The notes: generated by a model not told the origin, from the sequence alone. 64,000 nucleotides of DNA from Bacillota bacterium (GCA_023453795.1 JAEXSP010000026.1:1-64000); one strand, 5' to 3'. Shown: positions 5,919-14,941, numbered from the stretch's first letter. A program made the numbers and translations.

Positions 5919-7409
5919 TTAATAAATACATTCATCAATAATTAGGTCTGCATTTGCCAATTCTTTTATAAGGCTTTCGATTTCACTCGTATCTCCCCTT
6001 CTGGAAGCAAGTTCTATTCTGAAAGCAATAATCCTTATTTTGTCCATGCCCGATGCCGATGCAGCCATTTTAAGTTGGTGAGCATCTTTTTCTACCTGAT
6101 TTACATTTTCTAGTGAAGTGCAGCTTGTCAGTCTTTCTATTATACTGCCAATATCCGTTATGGTAGAATCCCCTTTTACTGCTCTAGTATCATTAACGGG
6201 CTTATATTGCATTTCCCCGTATTTATTATTCTTATTGAACTTTTTAGACACACTTTCTATTATACTGTATAATTCATTTATTTTAAAAGGTTTTATTATG
6301 TATTCGTCCATGCCTGCTTCAAGAAAACGTTCCTTATCACCATTCAGGGCATATGCAGTGAAAGCGATTATCGGGATATGTCCTCCGGATAAGCTTTCTT
6401 TCTGCCTGATAAGCTTGGTAGCTTGAATACCATCCATCTCTGGTAGTTGAATGTCCATCAGAATAATGTCAAAGCTACCCGTCTCATATAATTCCAGAGC
6501 CTTTTTTCCATTTTCGGCTATCTGAGTTTTATGGCCCATTCTCTTAAGCATGATTTCAGTTATGGTTTGGTTTATACTGTCATCCTCCACAATAAGTATG
6601 CTTAAGCTGGATAAAGACTTTTTAATCTGGAATTCTTCATCTTCGCTCTGGTTATCCTCTTCCCCGGCTTCAAACTGCAATATGCACTCAAAAATGTCTT
6701 TTCCCTTTTCACTCTTGACGTCTATTGACCCGCCCAACATCTCAGCGAGCTGCTTTGTTATTGCCATTCGCAGTCCGATTCCTATAAAACGTCTGGTGTA
6801 GGATGAGTCAATCTGAGAAAAGTTTTTAAAAAGCATTTTTAAATCATGCTCGATTATTCCTATTCCGGTATCGGTAACCGAGTACTTAATATAATGGGTA
6901 TTTTCATTTTGACCCATATGCTCAACTACCATTTTTATACATCCGGCTTCAGTAAATTTTATTGCATTGCATAATAAATTGTTCAATAATTTCTGAAGCC
7001 TGTACGGGTCGCCTTTTAAAAGCTTTGGTATCCTTTTATCTACTAAATATCTGAAGTCCAAGCCTTTTTCATTAGCTTTAACCGAATGAGCCTTTACAAC
7101 CTTTTCAAGTATGTTTCTTATATCAAACGTTACTTTTTCAATTACTATTGTTCCGGCTTCCATCTTAGACAGGTCAAGTATGTCGTCAATAACATACGAC
7201 AGGGCATCTTCACTGTTTTTTACCAGTTCCTTTCCTATTTCAAGAGCTAATTGACCACCCTTTAATGTCATATCTCCATCAGTGCCATTCAGAGCTGCAT
7301 CATACAAAACATCATGACCCCTGCTCTTAAGTTCTTCAGTCAGCCGAACGGTACTTTCTTCTTTATCTTCAATTATGATGAACCTGTATTTTTTATTCAA
7401 CCGTATCAC
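5919..7409 (-). CDS. Degenerate hybrid histidine kinase
   Basis: The 496-residue product looks like a decayed hybrid kinase. Residues 7-42 resemble the first part of a receiver (RFIIIEDKEEST...SRGHDVL). The chain then enters the second half of a HisKA domain (VIDDILDLSKMEAG, 73-86), so the H-box helix with the phosphoacceptor His is absent. The ATPase domain keeps its N box (NAIKF, 148-152) and G1 (DTGIG, 180-184), but the G2 box is altered (FIGIGLRMAI in place of GGTGLGLAI). A sound receiver (Asp319) and a C-terminal HPt-like segment (His444) follow. The start is uncertain: GTG at 7409 or TTG at 7400. The intact paralogue is at 19932-22268. Autokinase activity is unlikely; it could still relay phosphate through Asp319 and His444. 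Confidence 0.75.
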   Translation of the reverse strand: MIRLNKKYRFIIIEDKEESTVRLTEELKSRGHDVLYDAALNGTDGDMTLKGGQLALEIGKELVKNSEDALSYVIDDILDLSKMEAGTIVIEKVTFDIRNILEKVVKAHSVKANEKGLDFRYLVDKRIPKLLKGDPYRLQKLLNNLLCNAIKFTEAGCIKMVVEHMGQNENTHYIKYSVTDTGIGIIEHDLKMLFKNFSQIDSSYTRRFIGIGLRMAITKQLAEMLGGSIDVKSEKGKDIFECILQFEAGEEDNQSEDEEFQIKKSLSSLSILIVEDDSINQTITEIMLKRMGHKTQIAENGKKALELYETGSFDIILMDIQLPEMDGIQATKLIRQKESLSGGHIPIIAFTAYALNGDKERFLEAGMDEYIIKPFKINELYSIIESVSKKFNKNNKYGEMQYKPVNDTRAVKGDSTITDIGSIIERLTSCTSLENVNQVEKDAHQLKMAASASGMDKIRIIAFRIELASRRGDTSEIESLIKELANADLIIDECIY

Positions 7410-7631
7410 CCTTACTTCTATGTTGATATGCCGTTTATCGCAAAAATATACCTTGAATTATTAAATATCAACCTGTTTCGAATTATATGCAATTATTGTG
7501 GGGTATCATAAGGATTAATTCTTTTGGCATATATATGAGAGACGAACCTAATCAGTTATTTTCAGCCGGAACAATATCAGCGCACAAAAAGAAACTTTTA
7601 AATAAAAATAGTCTCATAATGGATAAAATGC

Positions 7632-8204
7632 TCATTTTAACAGTTTTTCCAATAAAGAATTAACTCTATCCTTCAAAGAGAATCCAAAGTTCTCAAGCCT
7701 CCATATAAAACATACATTTCTAAAAAGTCCTATAACTATTTCTGACAACTCCCCAGGAGTAAAATCATCCTTTAATTCACCTTTTGCTATTGCATTTGAA
7801 GCTAGATCGGAAATGAATTGGGATCTTTTTTTAAAGATATCTGTAACTAATTCCCTTGTAGATTCCTCATGAAGAAATGAGTCATACGACATAAGTACGG
7901 AGGTTATAGCAGGATAATTCTGATAATACTCGGTATAAGAGGAAGCGAAATCAATAATTTTTCCCCTATAGGTATTCTCATTTTTAAGGATTGTGTTCAT
8001 TATAGCAGAGTCATATTTAGAGTAATACTTTAAAACGGCAATTATGAGTTCATCCTTGCTTTTGTAATTCTTATATAGGAGCGATTCAGCCATATCCTGT
8101 CTTTTTGCTATTTCCCTGATGGAAAGGGCTTGGAATCCAAGTTCGTTTAAAATTTCAATAGCCGTAAGTATTATACCGTCTTTTCTTGAATAGAATTTTC
8201 TCAT
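7632..8204 (-). CDS. TetR/AcrR family transcriptional regulator
   Basis: From the ATG at 8204 the protein has 190 residues, typical for TetR regulators. The N-terminal helix-turn-helix is clear: 'RKDGIILTAIEILNELGFQALSIREIAKRQDMAESLLYKNYKSKDEL' (about 6-52, with the LLYKNYKSKDEL recognition region). The C-terminal ligand/dimer domain is family-typical but ligand-unspecific. A longer open frame to 8285 is rejected as start because it would translate through a palindromic operator at 8233-8250, only 29 bases upstream of the chosen ATG. Autoregulation is therefore likely. The neighbour upstream is cbiM; whether it is a target is unknown. Confidence 0.85.
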   Translation of the reverse strand: MRKFYSRKDGIILTAIEILNELGFQALSIREIAKRQDMAESLLYKNYKSKDELIIAVLKYYSKYDSAIMNTILKNENTYRGKIIDFASSYTEYYQNYPAITSVLMSYDSFLHEESTRELVTDIFKKRSQFISDLASNAIAKGELKDDFTPGELSEIVIGLFRNVCFIWRLENFGFSLKDRVNSLLEKLLK

Positions 8205-8541
8205 TTGTTTTTTCTTTTTCCCTTTTTGATATGGTGAACGATCATTCACCTTATTAATTATATGGAAAAAATTCTTTATTGTCAATATAATATTCGCTCA
8301 ACCATTACGTAAAAAATACACATATTATTTTAGCTTTCTTTCTCCGATAAAGCTTTTAAAATCCTCCAAGCAAAGATTAATATCATAGCTTCTTGTTTTA
8401 ACATTCAGTCGAACAACAATTACATTATATTATATTTTACCAATATTTTCAACTTAATACTTCTTTTTGTTTTTATAGGCGTTATTATTTCATTAACACT
8501 CAGTCGGTGAATATAAAGATTACTTCAATAGTCACATTGAC
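8205..8541. other. Intergenic region between tetR and cbiM
   Basis: This 337-base AT-rich stretch contains the TetR operator (8233-8250) near one end. It also has two similar motifs, TAACATTCAGTCG (about 8399) and TAACACTCAGTCG (about 8496), roughly 97 bases apart. These could be further regulator sites. No coding frame or RNA gene is supported. Confidence 0.5.
8233..8250. promoter_or_regulatory. Palindromic operator for the TetR protein
   Basis: GGTGAACGATCATTCACC (8233-8250) is an 18-bp palindrome broken only at two symmetric positions. Its position just upstream of the tetR start, and its size, fit a TetR-family autoregulatory site. Confidence 0.65.
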
Positions 8542-9538
8542 TCAGGTTTCACTTCCTGTTTTATCCTTCTTCAAACTGCTTAATATTTTAAAGAGTATTA
8601 TTAGAATTGCAACGCCTGCCAGTGCCGACAAAATATATCCGGCTATTTCCGGCAAGCCCTTCACAGAATAATCCGGCATAAGTGATTTAATGCTGAAGCC
8701 CTTTTCCATACCCTTAGGTACATACCCTAACGCCTTGCCGCCAGTAACAACATTTTTGATTTCATCGGTGCCCCATTCGCCCCAAGCCGTTCCTGTAGCC
8801 AGAAGGCCGATAGGACTCAAACAGATCAAGCCAGCAATCAAGCCGTAGACTGCCTTGGTTTTCTGTTTTGCCCCTTCATATATCGTACCCGGCGAAACCT
8901 TTTTGATGTAAGTAAAAATAGCCACAGTAAAGATCGCTTCTATAGCTCCTGCAACCAGCAGGTGGGATATAGTCATCGCGGGAATCGATACAGACAATGA
9001 ATATGGGCCATATAAAGCGTGACCTGCTGAATTTTTAAAAAGCAACGGCTGTATACCGAACTCTATAGCGGCACATAAAGCTGCAATGTTTATTCCGAAG
9101 TATGATCCGATTGCAATAGCCGCATATTCTCCTTTTTGAGTCTTTACCGTCTTTTATAAACTTGTAAATATAATATCCCAGAAAAGGCATTACAAAAGCC
9201 ATATTGAAGCAGTTTGCACCAAAAGAAAGAATTCCTCCGTCTCCAAACATAAAAGCCTGAATCAAAAGTGCTACCGTAATTGAAATACAGGCTGAAAAAG
9301 GTCCCAGCAGTACCGCAAGTAAAGTACCTCCAGCCGCATGGCCTGTAGTACCGCCAGGCAACGGAATATTAAACATCATCATAAGGAAGGAAAAAGCAGC
9401 CCCAACGCCAAGAAGAGGCATTTTTACCTTTGTTATTTCAGCTTTGACCTTTTTAACCGCAAATGTCCATACCGGAACCATTGCCGCCCCCATAACCAAA
9501 CAGGTTGACGGACTTAAGTAATTATCCGGAATATGCAT
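8542..9538 (-). pseudogene. cbiM: Cobalt/nickel transport substrate protein CbiM, frameshifted
   Basis: The reading starts MHIPDNYLSPSTC, the CbiM N-terminus in which Met1-His2 take part in metal binding. It runs through the membrane core GGTTGHAAGGTL, FGDGGILSFGANCFNMAF and GYYIYKFIKD. The frame breaks in a run of five A on the minus strand (T5 at 9133-9137). Removing one base restores ...DSKGEYAAIAIGSYFG... and continues through LLFKNSAG, KKVSPGTIYEGAK and LATGTAWGEWG to a C-terminal PDGLE-like segment with a last membrane helix. The repaired product is 331 residues. It would be the metal-specificity subunit of an ECF-type Co/Ni importer. No cbiQ or cbiO gene is in the window. The break may be a sequencing error, a real mutation or phase variation. 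Confidence 0.85.
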
Positions 9539-9600
9539 ATATATCCTCCCTGAATATCACTTTCCAATGTCAGTTAAGATTCCCAAACATCTTTGTTTAC

Positions 9601-9629
9601 AAAAAAAACAGTTCAATATATATTGAACT
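9601..9629 (-). terminator. Terminator downstream of tRNA-Ala
   Basis: A perfect 20-base inverted repeat AGTTCAATAT/ATATTGAACT (9610-9629) is followed on the minus strand by eight U residues (9608-9601). It lies 12 bases past the tRNA end. Confidence 0.85.
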
Positions 9630-9640
9630 AAATTTTTACT

Positions 9641-9715
9641 TGGTGGAGATAGAGGGATTTGAACCCTCGACCCTTTGACTGCCAGTCAAATGCGCTCCCG
9701 CTGCGCTATACCCCC
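9641..9715 (-). tRNA. tRNA-Ala (anticodon GGC)
   Basis: Read on the minus strand, a full cloverleaf forms: acceptor GGGGGTA with TATCTCC, D stem GCGC/GCGC, anticodon stem TTTGA/TCAAA around loop CTGGCAG, T stem GAGGG/CCCTC with loop TTCAAAT, and an encoded CCA end. The anticodon is GGC, which reads GCC/GCU. The third acceptor pair is G-U, the alanine identity element. Length is 75 nt. Confidence 0.95.
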
Positions 9716-9814
9716 GTTTTTTAAATTTCATTGTATTTATTTTATTATATCTGCATCAAAATTACAAGTAACATGTATTAAAACAGCATGAACTTTTTGG
9801 ATATAGCTTTAATT

Positions 9815-10564
9815 CTATTTACCGATATTATTAAATTCTGCCCTTAAAAAATTGCCAACAGGACCGTTGGTATAATTAATATCCAGAAAAGAGCTTACTT
9901 GCATAACTCCCATTACACTATTAGTAATAAATACCTCTTCGGCATTTTCAATATCCTTGGTTGTAAACCTGCCTTCAATGACATCATAATTATTGATTAT
10001 CCAGTCTCTTACAACGCCATTTAGTATACCACACTCAATAGACGGGGTGTAAATACAGTTGTCTTTAACAAAAAAGACATTTGAAACACTTCCCTCCGCG
10101 AGTTCCTCCCTAGTGTTTAAAAATATTACTTCATCGAAGCCTTCCTGTGCTGCCTGCTCCTTTTCCAATATGTTATCGGTATAATTAATGGATTTTAGGT
10201 ACGTTGTATAGCTATACGGATTTCTTCTTAAATTGCTCAGCTTGAGTTTAAAGCCCCGTTTATAGTTTTCGTCTTTATAGGCAGATTGCCTTGTGCTTAT
10301 TACAATGTTTTTTTCAGTAACAATGATTTTCAAAACACAGTTGCTGATTTCAAATTGCTGCAGAATATTTAATAAATAATGTTCATCAACATAGTTATTT
10401 ATTTTCAAAACATTAAGTCCGTTTTTAAGCCTTTCAAGATGCTGCTTTAAAAACATCGGTTCCGACTTAATTAATATTGTCTCAAAAACACCGCGGCCAA
10501 AATTAAAGCCGCTGTCTAAAATAACTTCATCCTTATCGGTAATCTTGCCGTTAACAATAACCAT
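9815..10564 (-). CDS. pabC: Aminodeoxychorismate lyase (class IV PLP enzyme)
   Basis: The protein is 249 residues from an ATG at 10564 with GGAG five bases upstream; an open frame from a TTG at 10591 lacks this support. It has the class IV aminotransferase fold seen in branched-chain aminotransferase and PabC: 'LDSGFNFGRGVFETI' near the N-terminus, 'EGFDEVIFLNTREELAEGSVSNVFF' in the middle (Glu and Ser/Asn of the PLP site) and 'TPSIECGILNGVVR' later. PLP-bound lysine is expected in the 'TTYLKSINYTDN' region. With pabA and pabB directly upstream, the role is release of pyruvate from aminodeoxychorismate to give p-aminobenzoate for folate. A D-amino-acid aminotransferase would be the alternative, but the operon argues for PabC. 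Confidence 0.88.
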   Translation of the reverse strand: MVIVNGKITDKDEVILDSGFNFGRGVFETILIKSEPMFLKQHLERLKNGLNVLKINNYVDEHYLLNILQQFEISNCVLKIIVTEKNIVISTRQSAYKDENYKRGFKLKLSNLRRNPYSYTTYLKSINYTDNILEKEQAAQEGFDEVIFLNTREELAEGSVSNVFFVKDNCIYTPSIECGILNGVVRDWIINNYDVIEGRFTTKDIENAEEVFITNSVMGVMQVSSFLDINYTNGPVGNFLRAEFNNIGK

Positions 10565-10591
10565 ATAAACTCCATTTACTTTAATTTTCAA

Positions 10592-11941
10592 CTAGTTAAT
10601 TACCCTTAACAACGCTTTTGCCTTATCCAAGCACTCCTGATATTCCGATGCCTCGTCAGAGTCATAGGTTATACCGCCGCCTACCCCCATATAAGCAAAG
10701 TCACCCTTTTTTACAATGGTTCTTATAACAATATTAAAGTCAGCATCTCCATCAAATGAAAAATATCCTATACAACCTGTATATAACGATCTTTTGATGC
10801 CCTCAAGCTCATCAATGATTTCCATGGCTCTGATTTTTGGTGTTCCGGTAATTGATCCGCCCGGGAAACAAGCTTTCATGCATGAAACGGCATCTGTATC
10901 CTCCTTGAGCTCACCAACAATAGTAGAAACAAGATGAAATACAGTACTGTACTCTTCAATCTTATAAAGTTCAGTGACCTTCACTGTATGCGGTTTGCAG
11001 ACTTTACTCAGATCATTTCGTTCAAGATCAACAATCATAAGAAGCTCAGCCTTGTCTTTTTCGCTGTTCATCAACTCAATTCTATTTTTATTGTCCTCCC
11101 CGCTCGTCATTCCTCTGGGTCTTGTTCCCTTAATCGGCCTAGTTTCAACTTTCCCGCTGCTAACCTTAATAAAACGTTCAGGGGAAGAGGAAATTATATC
11201 AAAATCCTCAAATCTCATAAACACTGCAAAGGGTGCAGGATTTATGTTTCTTAAATCTTTATAAATATCATAGGAATCTTTTTTGGTCTCACAAATCAGG
11301 CGCTGTGTCATATTTGCTATATAAATATCTCCGTTGACTATGTAATCCTTCATAGTGCCCAACGCTTTTATATATTCTTCTTTTGTAAAGTTTGATTTAA
11401 AAGATGCCAAGTCTTTATTTACTTCATTATAGCTAACTTTTACAGTATGTGAAATAATGCTTTCTAAATCATTAATACTGTCTTTATGATCTTTTAAAAT
11501 TCCGCAGGCAGAAATATAGGTCTTTTGCAGCTTATTATCAAATATAATTAAATTATCATAGAATACAAAATAGAACTGCGGTATGATAACATCTTCGATT
11601 GAAGTTGTTTTAATATCTTCGAGCTCAAACCCAATATCATAAGAGAAATACCCCATACACCCGCCAATGAAGGGGATGCCTGTATCATTTTCAATCTTAT
11701 ATCGACTTAAGATTTCACTAAGCACGGCAAAAATATCGCCCTCGTATTCGTCACCGTTTAAATTACAGTGTTTCCGGCTTCCCTTTAGTACATTAAACGG
11801 ATTGACGCCGATAAATGAATATCTTCCGAGGTTATTTTTCATACTGCTGTCGAGAAAGATAATTTCTTTATCATTCTTAAATAGCGAATAAGTATCAAAA
11901 GCATCCAAATATGTATTCATTTCTTTTAATATTATTTTCAT
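10592..11941 (-). CDS. pabB: Aminodeoxychorismate synthase component I
   Basis: The 449-residue protein is a chorismate-utilising enzyme of the TrpE/PabB family. The C-terminal chorismate-binding domain shows SSSPERFIKV, PIKGTRPRG (with the Lys typical of aminodeoxychorismate synthase), the DLERNDLSKVC block, PGGSITGTPK and a final GGGITYDSDE. The N-terminal half carries 'PFIGGCMGYFSYD', the usual PabB lead domain. It converts chorismate plus ammonia from PabA to 4-amino-4-deoxychorismate. The ATG overlaps the pabA stop by four bases, and AAGGGT precedes it. The Lys in PIKGT favours PabB over anthranilate synthase. Confidence 0.93.
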   Translation of the reverse strand: MKIILKEMNTYLDAFDTYSLFKNDKEIIFLDSSMKNNLGRYSFIGVNPFNVLKGSRKHCNLNGDEYEGDIFAVLSEILSRYKIENDTGIPFIGGCMGYFSYDIGFELEDIKTTSIEDVIIPQFYFVFYDNLIIFDNKLQKTYISACGILKDHKDSINDLESIISHTVKVSYNEVNKDLASFKSNFTKEEYIKALGTMKDYIVNGDIYIANMTQRLICETKKDSYDIYKDLRNINPAPFAVFMRFEDFDIISSSPERFIKVSSGKVETRPIKGTRPRGMTSGEDNKNRIELMNSEKDKAELLMIVDLERNDLSKVCKPHTVKVTELYKIEEYSTVFHLVSTIVGELKEDTDAVSCMKACFPGGSITGTPKIRAMEIIDELEGIKRSLYTGCIGYFSFDGDADFNIVIRTIVKKGDFAYMGVGGGITYDSDEASEYQECLDKAKALLRVIN

Positions 11942-12516
11942 TTTATACCCTTACATATATTGACGTAATTTTTAAGTATTTCATGCCCGTATTCCGTTAA
12001 CTCCGCTTCAGGGTGAAATTGTATTCCCTCGATAGGATATTCTTTATGCCTTAAGCCCATGATTACCCCATCATTTGTTTCACATGTAACAGCCAATTCC
12101 TCCGGAAGGGTTTTCCTATCCACCACAAGCGAATGGTACCTCGTAACTTTGAGCGGGTTTTTTATTCCATAGTAAACACCGCAATTATCATGGCAGACAA
12201 CTGAAATTTTTCCATGCACCGGCTTACTTCCTTTAATTACAGAAGCTCCAAAAGCATAACCGATAGCTTGATGTCCAAGGCAGATACCCAGTATCGGGAT
12301 TTTCCCCTTGAACGTTTTGATAATATCAAGGGAAATTCCTGCCTCTTTAGGAGTCTTTGGACCCGGAGAGATAATAATCCCCGTAGGGTTTAAAGCTTCT
12401 ACTTCTTCTAAACTGATGAAGTCATTCCTACGGATAAGTACTTCTTCTCCCAACTCCTCCAGATATCGTACCAGGTTATATGTGAAAGAATCATAATTAT
12501 CTATCATTAAAAACAT
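11938..12516 (-). CDS. pabA: Aminodeoxychorismate synthase glutaminase subunit
   Basis: A class I glutamine amidotransferase of 192 residues. The ATG at 12516 is preferred because GGGTGAG precedes it and the product then begins 'MFLMIDNYDSFTYNLVRYL', the standard PabA/TrpG start. The catalytic triad is visible: Cys in GICLGHQAIGYAFG, and His and Glu in QFHPEAEL. It supplies ammonia from glutamine to PabB; in some bacteria the same subunit also serves anthranilate synthase. First gene of the pabA-pabB-pabC operon with a four-base overlap to pabB. Confidence 0.93.
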   Translation of the reverse strand: MFLMIDNYDSFTYNLVRYLEELGEEVLIRRNDFISLEEVEALNPTGIIISPGPKTPKEAGISLDIIKTFKGKIPILGICLGHQAIGYAFGASVIKGSKPVHGKISVVCHDNCGVYYGIKNPLKVTRYHSLVVDRKTLPEELAVTCETNDGVIMGLRHKEYPIEGIQFHPEAELTEYGHEILKNYVNICKGIK

Positions 12517-12607
12517 AAACTCACCCAATACAATAATATAATTAAATAATATATTACCATATTCTACATGTCTTGTCAAACGCTGTCGTTTATTATACTT
12601 ATTAGTA

Positions 12608-12898
12608 TTATTCCACATGTATTATTTCTGTTGAATAATCTACAAGTACCGCTCTTCCGTCATTTTCTATGAAATTGACCATATTAGCCATCATGCTGTC
12701 TGCATGGCCGGTTTCATTCGATACACATGAAATTCCGATAACAGCATTCTTCCATTTGTCATTCAGGTCAACCTCGGCTACAGAAGCGTTATATCTTGAC
12801 TTTAAGCGCTCTATCATACTCTTTATGATATGCCTTTTCTCCTTCAAAGAAAAAACATCATCAATTGATAAAACAACTTTGCAAACACCGATTACCAT
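12608..12898 (-). CDS. DUF503 family protein (YlxP-like)
   Basis: A 96-residue protein starting at an ATG (12898) behind GAGGG; the slightly longer open frame is not needed. It matches the small DUF503/YlxP family: 'MVIGVCKVVLSIDDVFSLKEKRHIIKSMIERLKSRYNASVAEV' and 'NAVIGISCVSN' are diagnostic. Family members are usually linked to translation or ribosome-maturation genes (near rbfA/infB); the biochemical function is unknown. Here it stands 91 bases upstream of pabA on the same strand, an unusual location, and could be cotranscribed with the pab genes. Confidence 0.85.
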   Translation of the reverse strand: MVIGVCKVVLSIDDVFSLKEKRHIIKSMIERLKSRYNASVAEVDLNDKWKNAVIGISCVSNETGHADSMMANMVNFIENDGRAVLVDYSTEIIHVE

Positions 12899-12955
12899 AT
12901 CATCCCTCATTCTTACATATTTACTAACCATTATATAAGTATTTTACACAAATAT

Positions 12956-12981
12956 AAAGGAGGCATTTGACTGCCTCCTTT
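12956..12981. terminator. Intrinsic terminator after ABC genes
   Basis: AAAGGAGGCA/TGCCTCCTTT (12956-12965 with 12972-12981, 6-nt loop) has a T-rich 3' flank on both strands. It separates the ABC pair (minus) from the DUF503-pab genes. Confidence 0.8.
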
Positions 12982-13028
12982 TGTTAATATTGCTTCTATT
13001 ATTAATTGCTGTTCTGCTCCTATTTACC

Positions 13029-13688
13029 CTAAATTGAAGCTTCCCTTATTCCATGTTTCTCCACCTTCAATATCCTTTCGTCGCCCCCCAGTATCGAGGT
13101 ATCATGGGTAGCCATTACAAGTGTCGAGTTTTCTTTATACTCTTTGAGCATTTTAATAATATCTTCGGCGTTATCGTGGTCAAGAGAAGCTGTGGGTTCG
13201 TCTGCAAAAATAACATCCGGTTCTGAAACAAGTGCTCTTGCTATTGCAACTCTTTGCCTTTCCCCACCTGAAAGCTGGTATATTTTCTTTTGCGCATAGC
13301 TTCCCAGTCCGACCTCTTCAAGAACCTTCTTAGCTCTCTTTTCATATTTGTCATTGAAATCCGGCGCACCTGTCATCACGTTCTCAATAACCTTCATATA
13401 AGGTATCAAAAAATGCATCTGAAATATAAACCCGAACTTTTGTCTTCTCATCCCGGATATGTCCTTATCGCTAAGGCGTCCGATATTTGTACCCTCGTAG
13501 AATATTTCTCCGGAGGTTGGCTTTTTGAGTCCTGACAAGAGGTATATAAGAGAGCTTTTTCCACTTCCCGAAGGTCCTAAAAGGACTACATTTTCACCCT
13601 TTTCTATTTTGAAGCTGACATTTTCAAGCACCTTGTTTTCTTTTGTTCCATCTTTATAGGATAAAGAAAGCTTTTTGCACTCTATCAT
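13029..13688 (-). CDS. ABC transporter ATPase, MacB/LolD type
   Basis: The 219-residue ATPase has Walker A GPSGSGKSS, the Q-loop 'FIFQMHFLIPYM', signature LSGGERQRVAIARAL, Walker B DVIFADEPT and the H-loop 'MATHD'. Length and motif spacing place it with the MacB/LolD/FtsE class that pairs with FtsX-type permeases. It begins one base after the permease stop and shares its operon. GGAGGG precedes the ATG. Such pairs in Firmicutes export lipoproteins or peptides or sense antibiotics; the substrate is not evident. Confidence 0.9.
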   Translation of the reverse strand: MIECKKLSLSYKDGTKENKVLENVSFKIEKGENVVLLGPSGSGKSSLIYLLSGLKKPTSGEIFYEGTNIGRLSDKDISGMRRQKFGFIFQMHFLIPYMKVIENVMTGAPDFNDKYEKRAKKVLEEVGLGSYAQKKIYQLSGGERQRVAIARALVSEPDVIFADEPTASLDHDNAEDIIKMLKEYKENSTLVMATHDTSILGGDERILKVEKHGIREASI

Positions 13689-13689
13689 A

Positions 13690-14838
13690 TTATTCCCTCC
13701 TTTCTATTACTGCAACAGGATCCCATTTACGCAGCCTCATTGCAATCGGCATAATGCTGAAAATTCCGACCATTATAGGAATTATCAACGTATATGACAG
13801 AACATTCATCGAGAACATACTCAATATGTCACCTTTAGGATTATATATAAATTTGTTAAGCAGCCATATGACTCCATAGGTAAATATTAAACCTACCGTC
13901 CAGCATATAAGATTCAAAGACATTATTTCCTTCACGATAAGATTCCTTATAAATTTTCTTCTGTAACCCATTGCATACAGAATTCCGAATTCATCAGACC
14001 TCTGTATGTATATAACGTACATGAGCGCACTGACCGAAATTGAAAGTATGAAATTAACAATGAAGATTATAGCTATGATAGTCGAATTAAGGCCCTTCAT
14101 TATCTCATCCATCATTTCTTTGATCTGTTCGTATGTAAAAACACTAGCTTCGGATTTATCCAAAGATGAAAGGAATTTATTGAGCTGATCCCGCTTGCCC
14201 TCTTTGGGGAGCATTACATATCCTGTAGGCTTATTAACTGCAGAATTTGCCTTGAGCTGCTTTTGTTTGAAGGATTCTGCTCCGATAAAAATAATATTTG
14301 GGCCGTCAATTTTTCCGACTATCTTATATTCCCCATTCAAAAATTCATTTTTATCCTTGAAGCTTCCGATTGTATCGCCCATTTTCCACTTCTTATTTGC
14401 CATTATCCTCCAATGTACCGCTATTTCATTCGTCCCGTCCTTGGGCATTCTTCCCTCTTTGATTCTGGCATCCATTTTTTCCATCAAGAGCTTATTGTGA
14501 GCTCTACTCATAAACATTACCGGTACACTTGTATTACCGCCTATTGCTAAATTTATTGATGTATTGCCGAAGTCTGCCGGCAAAAGCTTTTCTATATTCG
14601 GATTCTCCTTGAGCTTTGTTACAACAGAATCCTTGAGGTAGAATTCTCCATCCATAGTGGACACGCCTGAGAAATATTCAAGCGGCTTAAGATTAACATC
14701 CTTAACCGTTCCTGTAAGCGAGTTGATAAGAACAGTAATGAGTGAAATAGCGCAAACAGTAAATATCAGCACAACGAATGATACAAATGCTTTACGTTTG
14801 TTTTCCTTAAAAAATTTCAGTGAAGTTAACGGTTTCAT
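13690..14838 (-). CDS. ABC transporter permease, FtsX/MacB family
   Basis: The 382-residue membrane protein has one N-terminal transmembrane helix (about 17-40), an extracellular MacB-type domain (about 45-250) and three C-terminal helices. The FtsX core 'VSALMYVIYIQRSDEFGILYAMGYRRKFIRNLIVKEIM' lies at about 270-310. It forms the channel partner of the ATPase at 13029-13688. GGGGAAAAA precedes the ATG. The upstream gap (14839-14941) holds a GGTTTAAACC palindrome near 14874 that could be a regulator site. No sensor kinase gene adjoins it. Confidence 0.88.
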   Translation of the reverse strand: MKPLTSLKFFKENKRKAFVSFVVLIFTVCAISLITVLINSLTGTVKDVNLKPLEYFSGVSTMDGEFYLKDSVVTKLKENPNIEKLLPADFGNTSINLAIGGNTSVPVMFMSRAHNKLLMEKMDARIKEGRMPKDGTNEIAVHWRIMANKKWKMGDTIGSFKDKNEFLNGEYKIVGKIDGPNIIFIGAESFKQKQLKANSAVNKPTGYVMLPKEGKRDQLNKFLSSLDKSEASVFTYEQIKEMMDEIMKGLNSTIIAIIFIVNFILSISVSALMYVIYIQRSDEFGILYAMGYRRKFIRNLIVKEIMSLNLICWTVGLIFTYGVIWLLNKFIYNPKGDILSMFSMNVLSYTLIIPIMVGIFSIMPIAMRLRKWDPVAVIERRE

Positions 14839-14941
14839 TTTTTCCCCTTTCGTTTTAGTAAAATGTAAATTGGTTTAAACCTACTTATTTTTACGATTCA
14901 TTTTTATATCTGTCTGATAAATTTTTAACTTTTTTTAAAAA

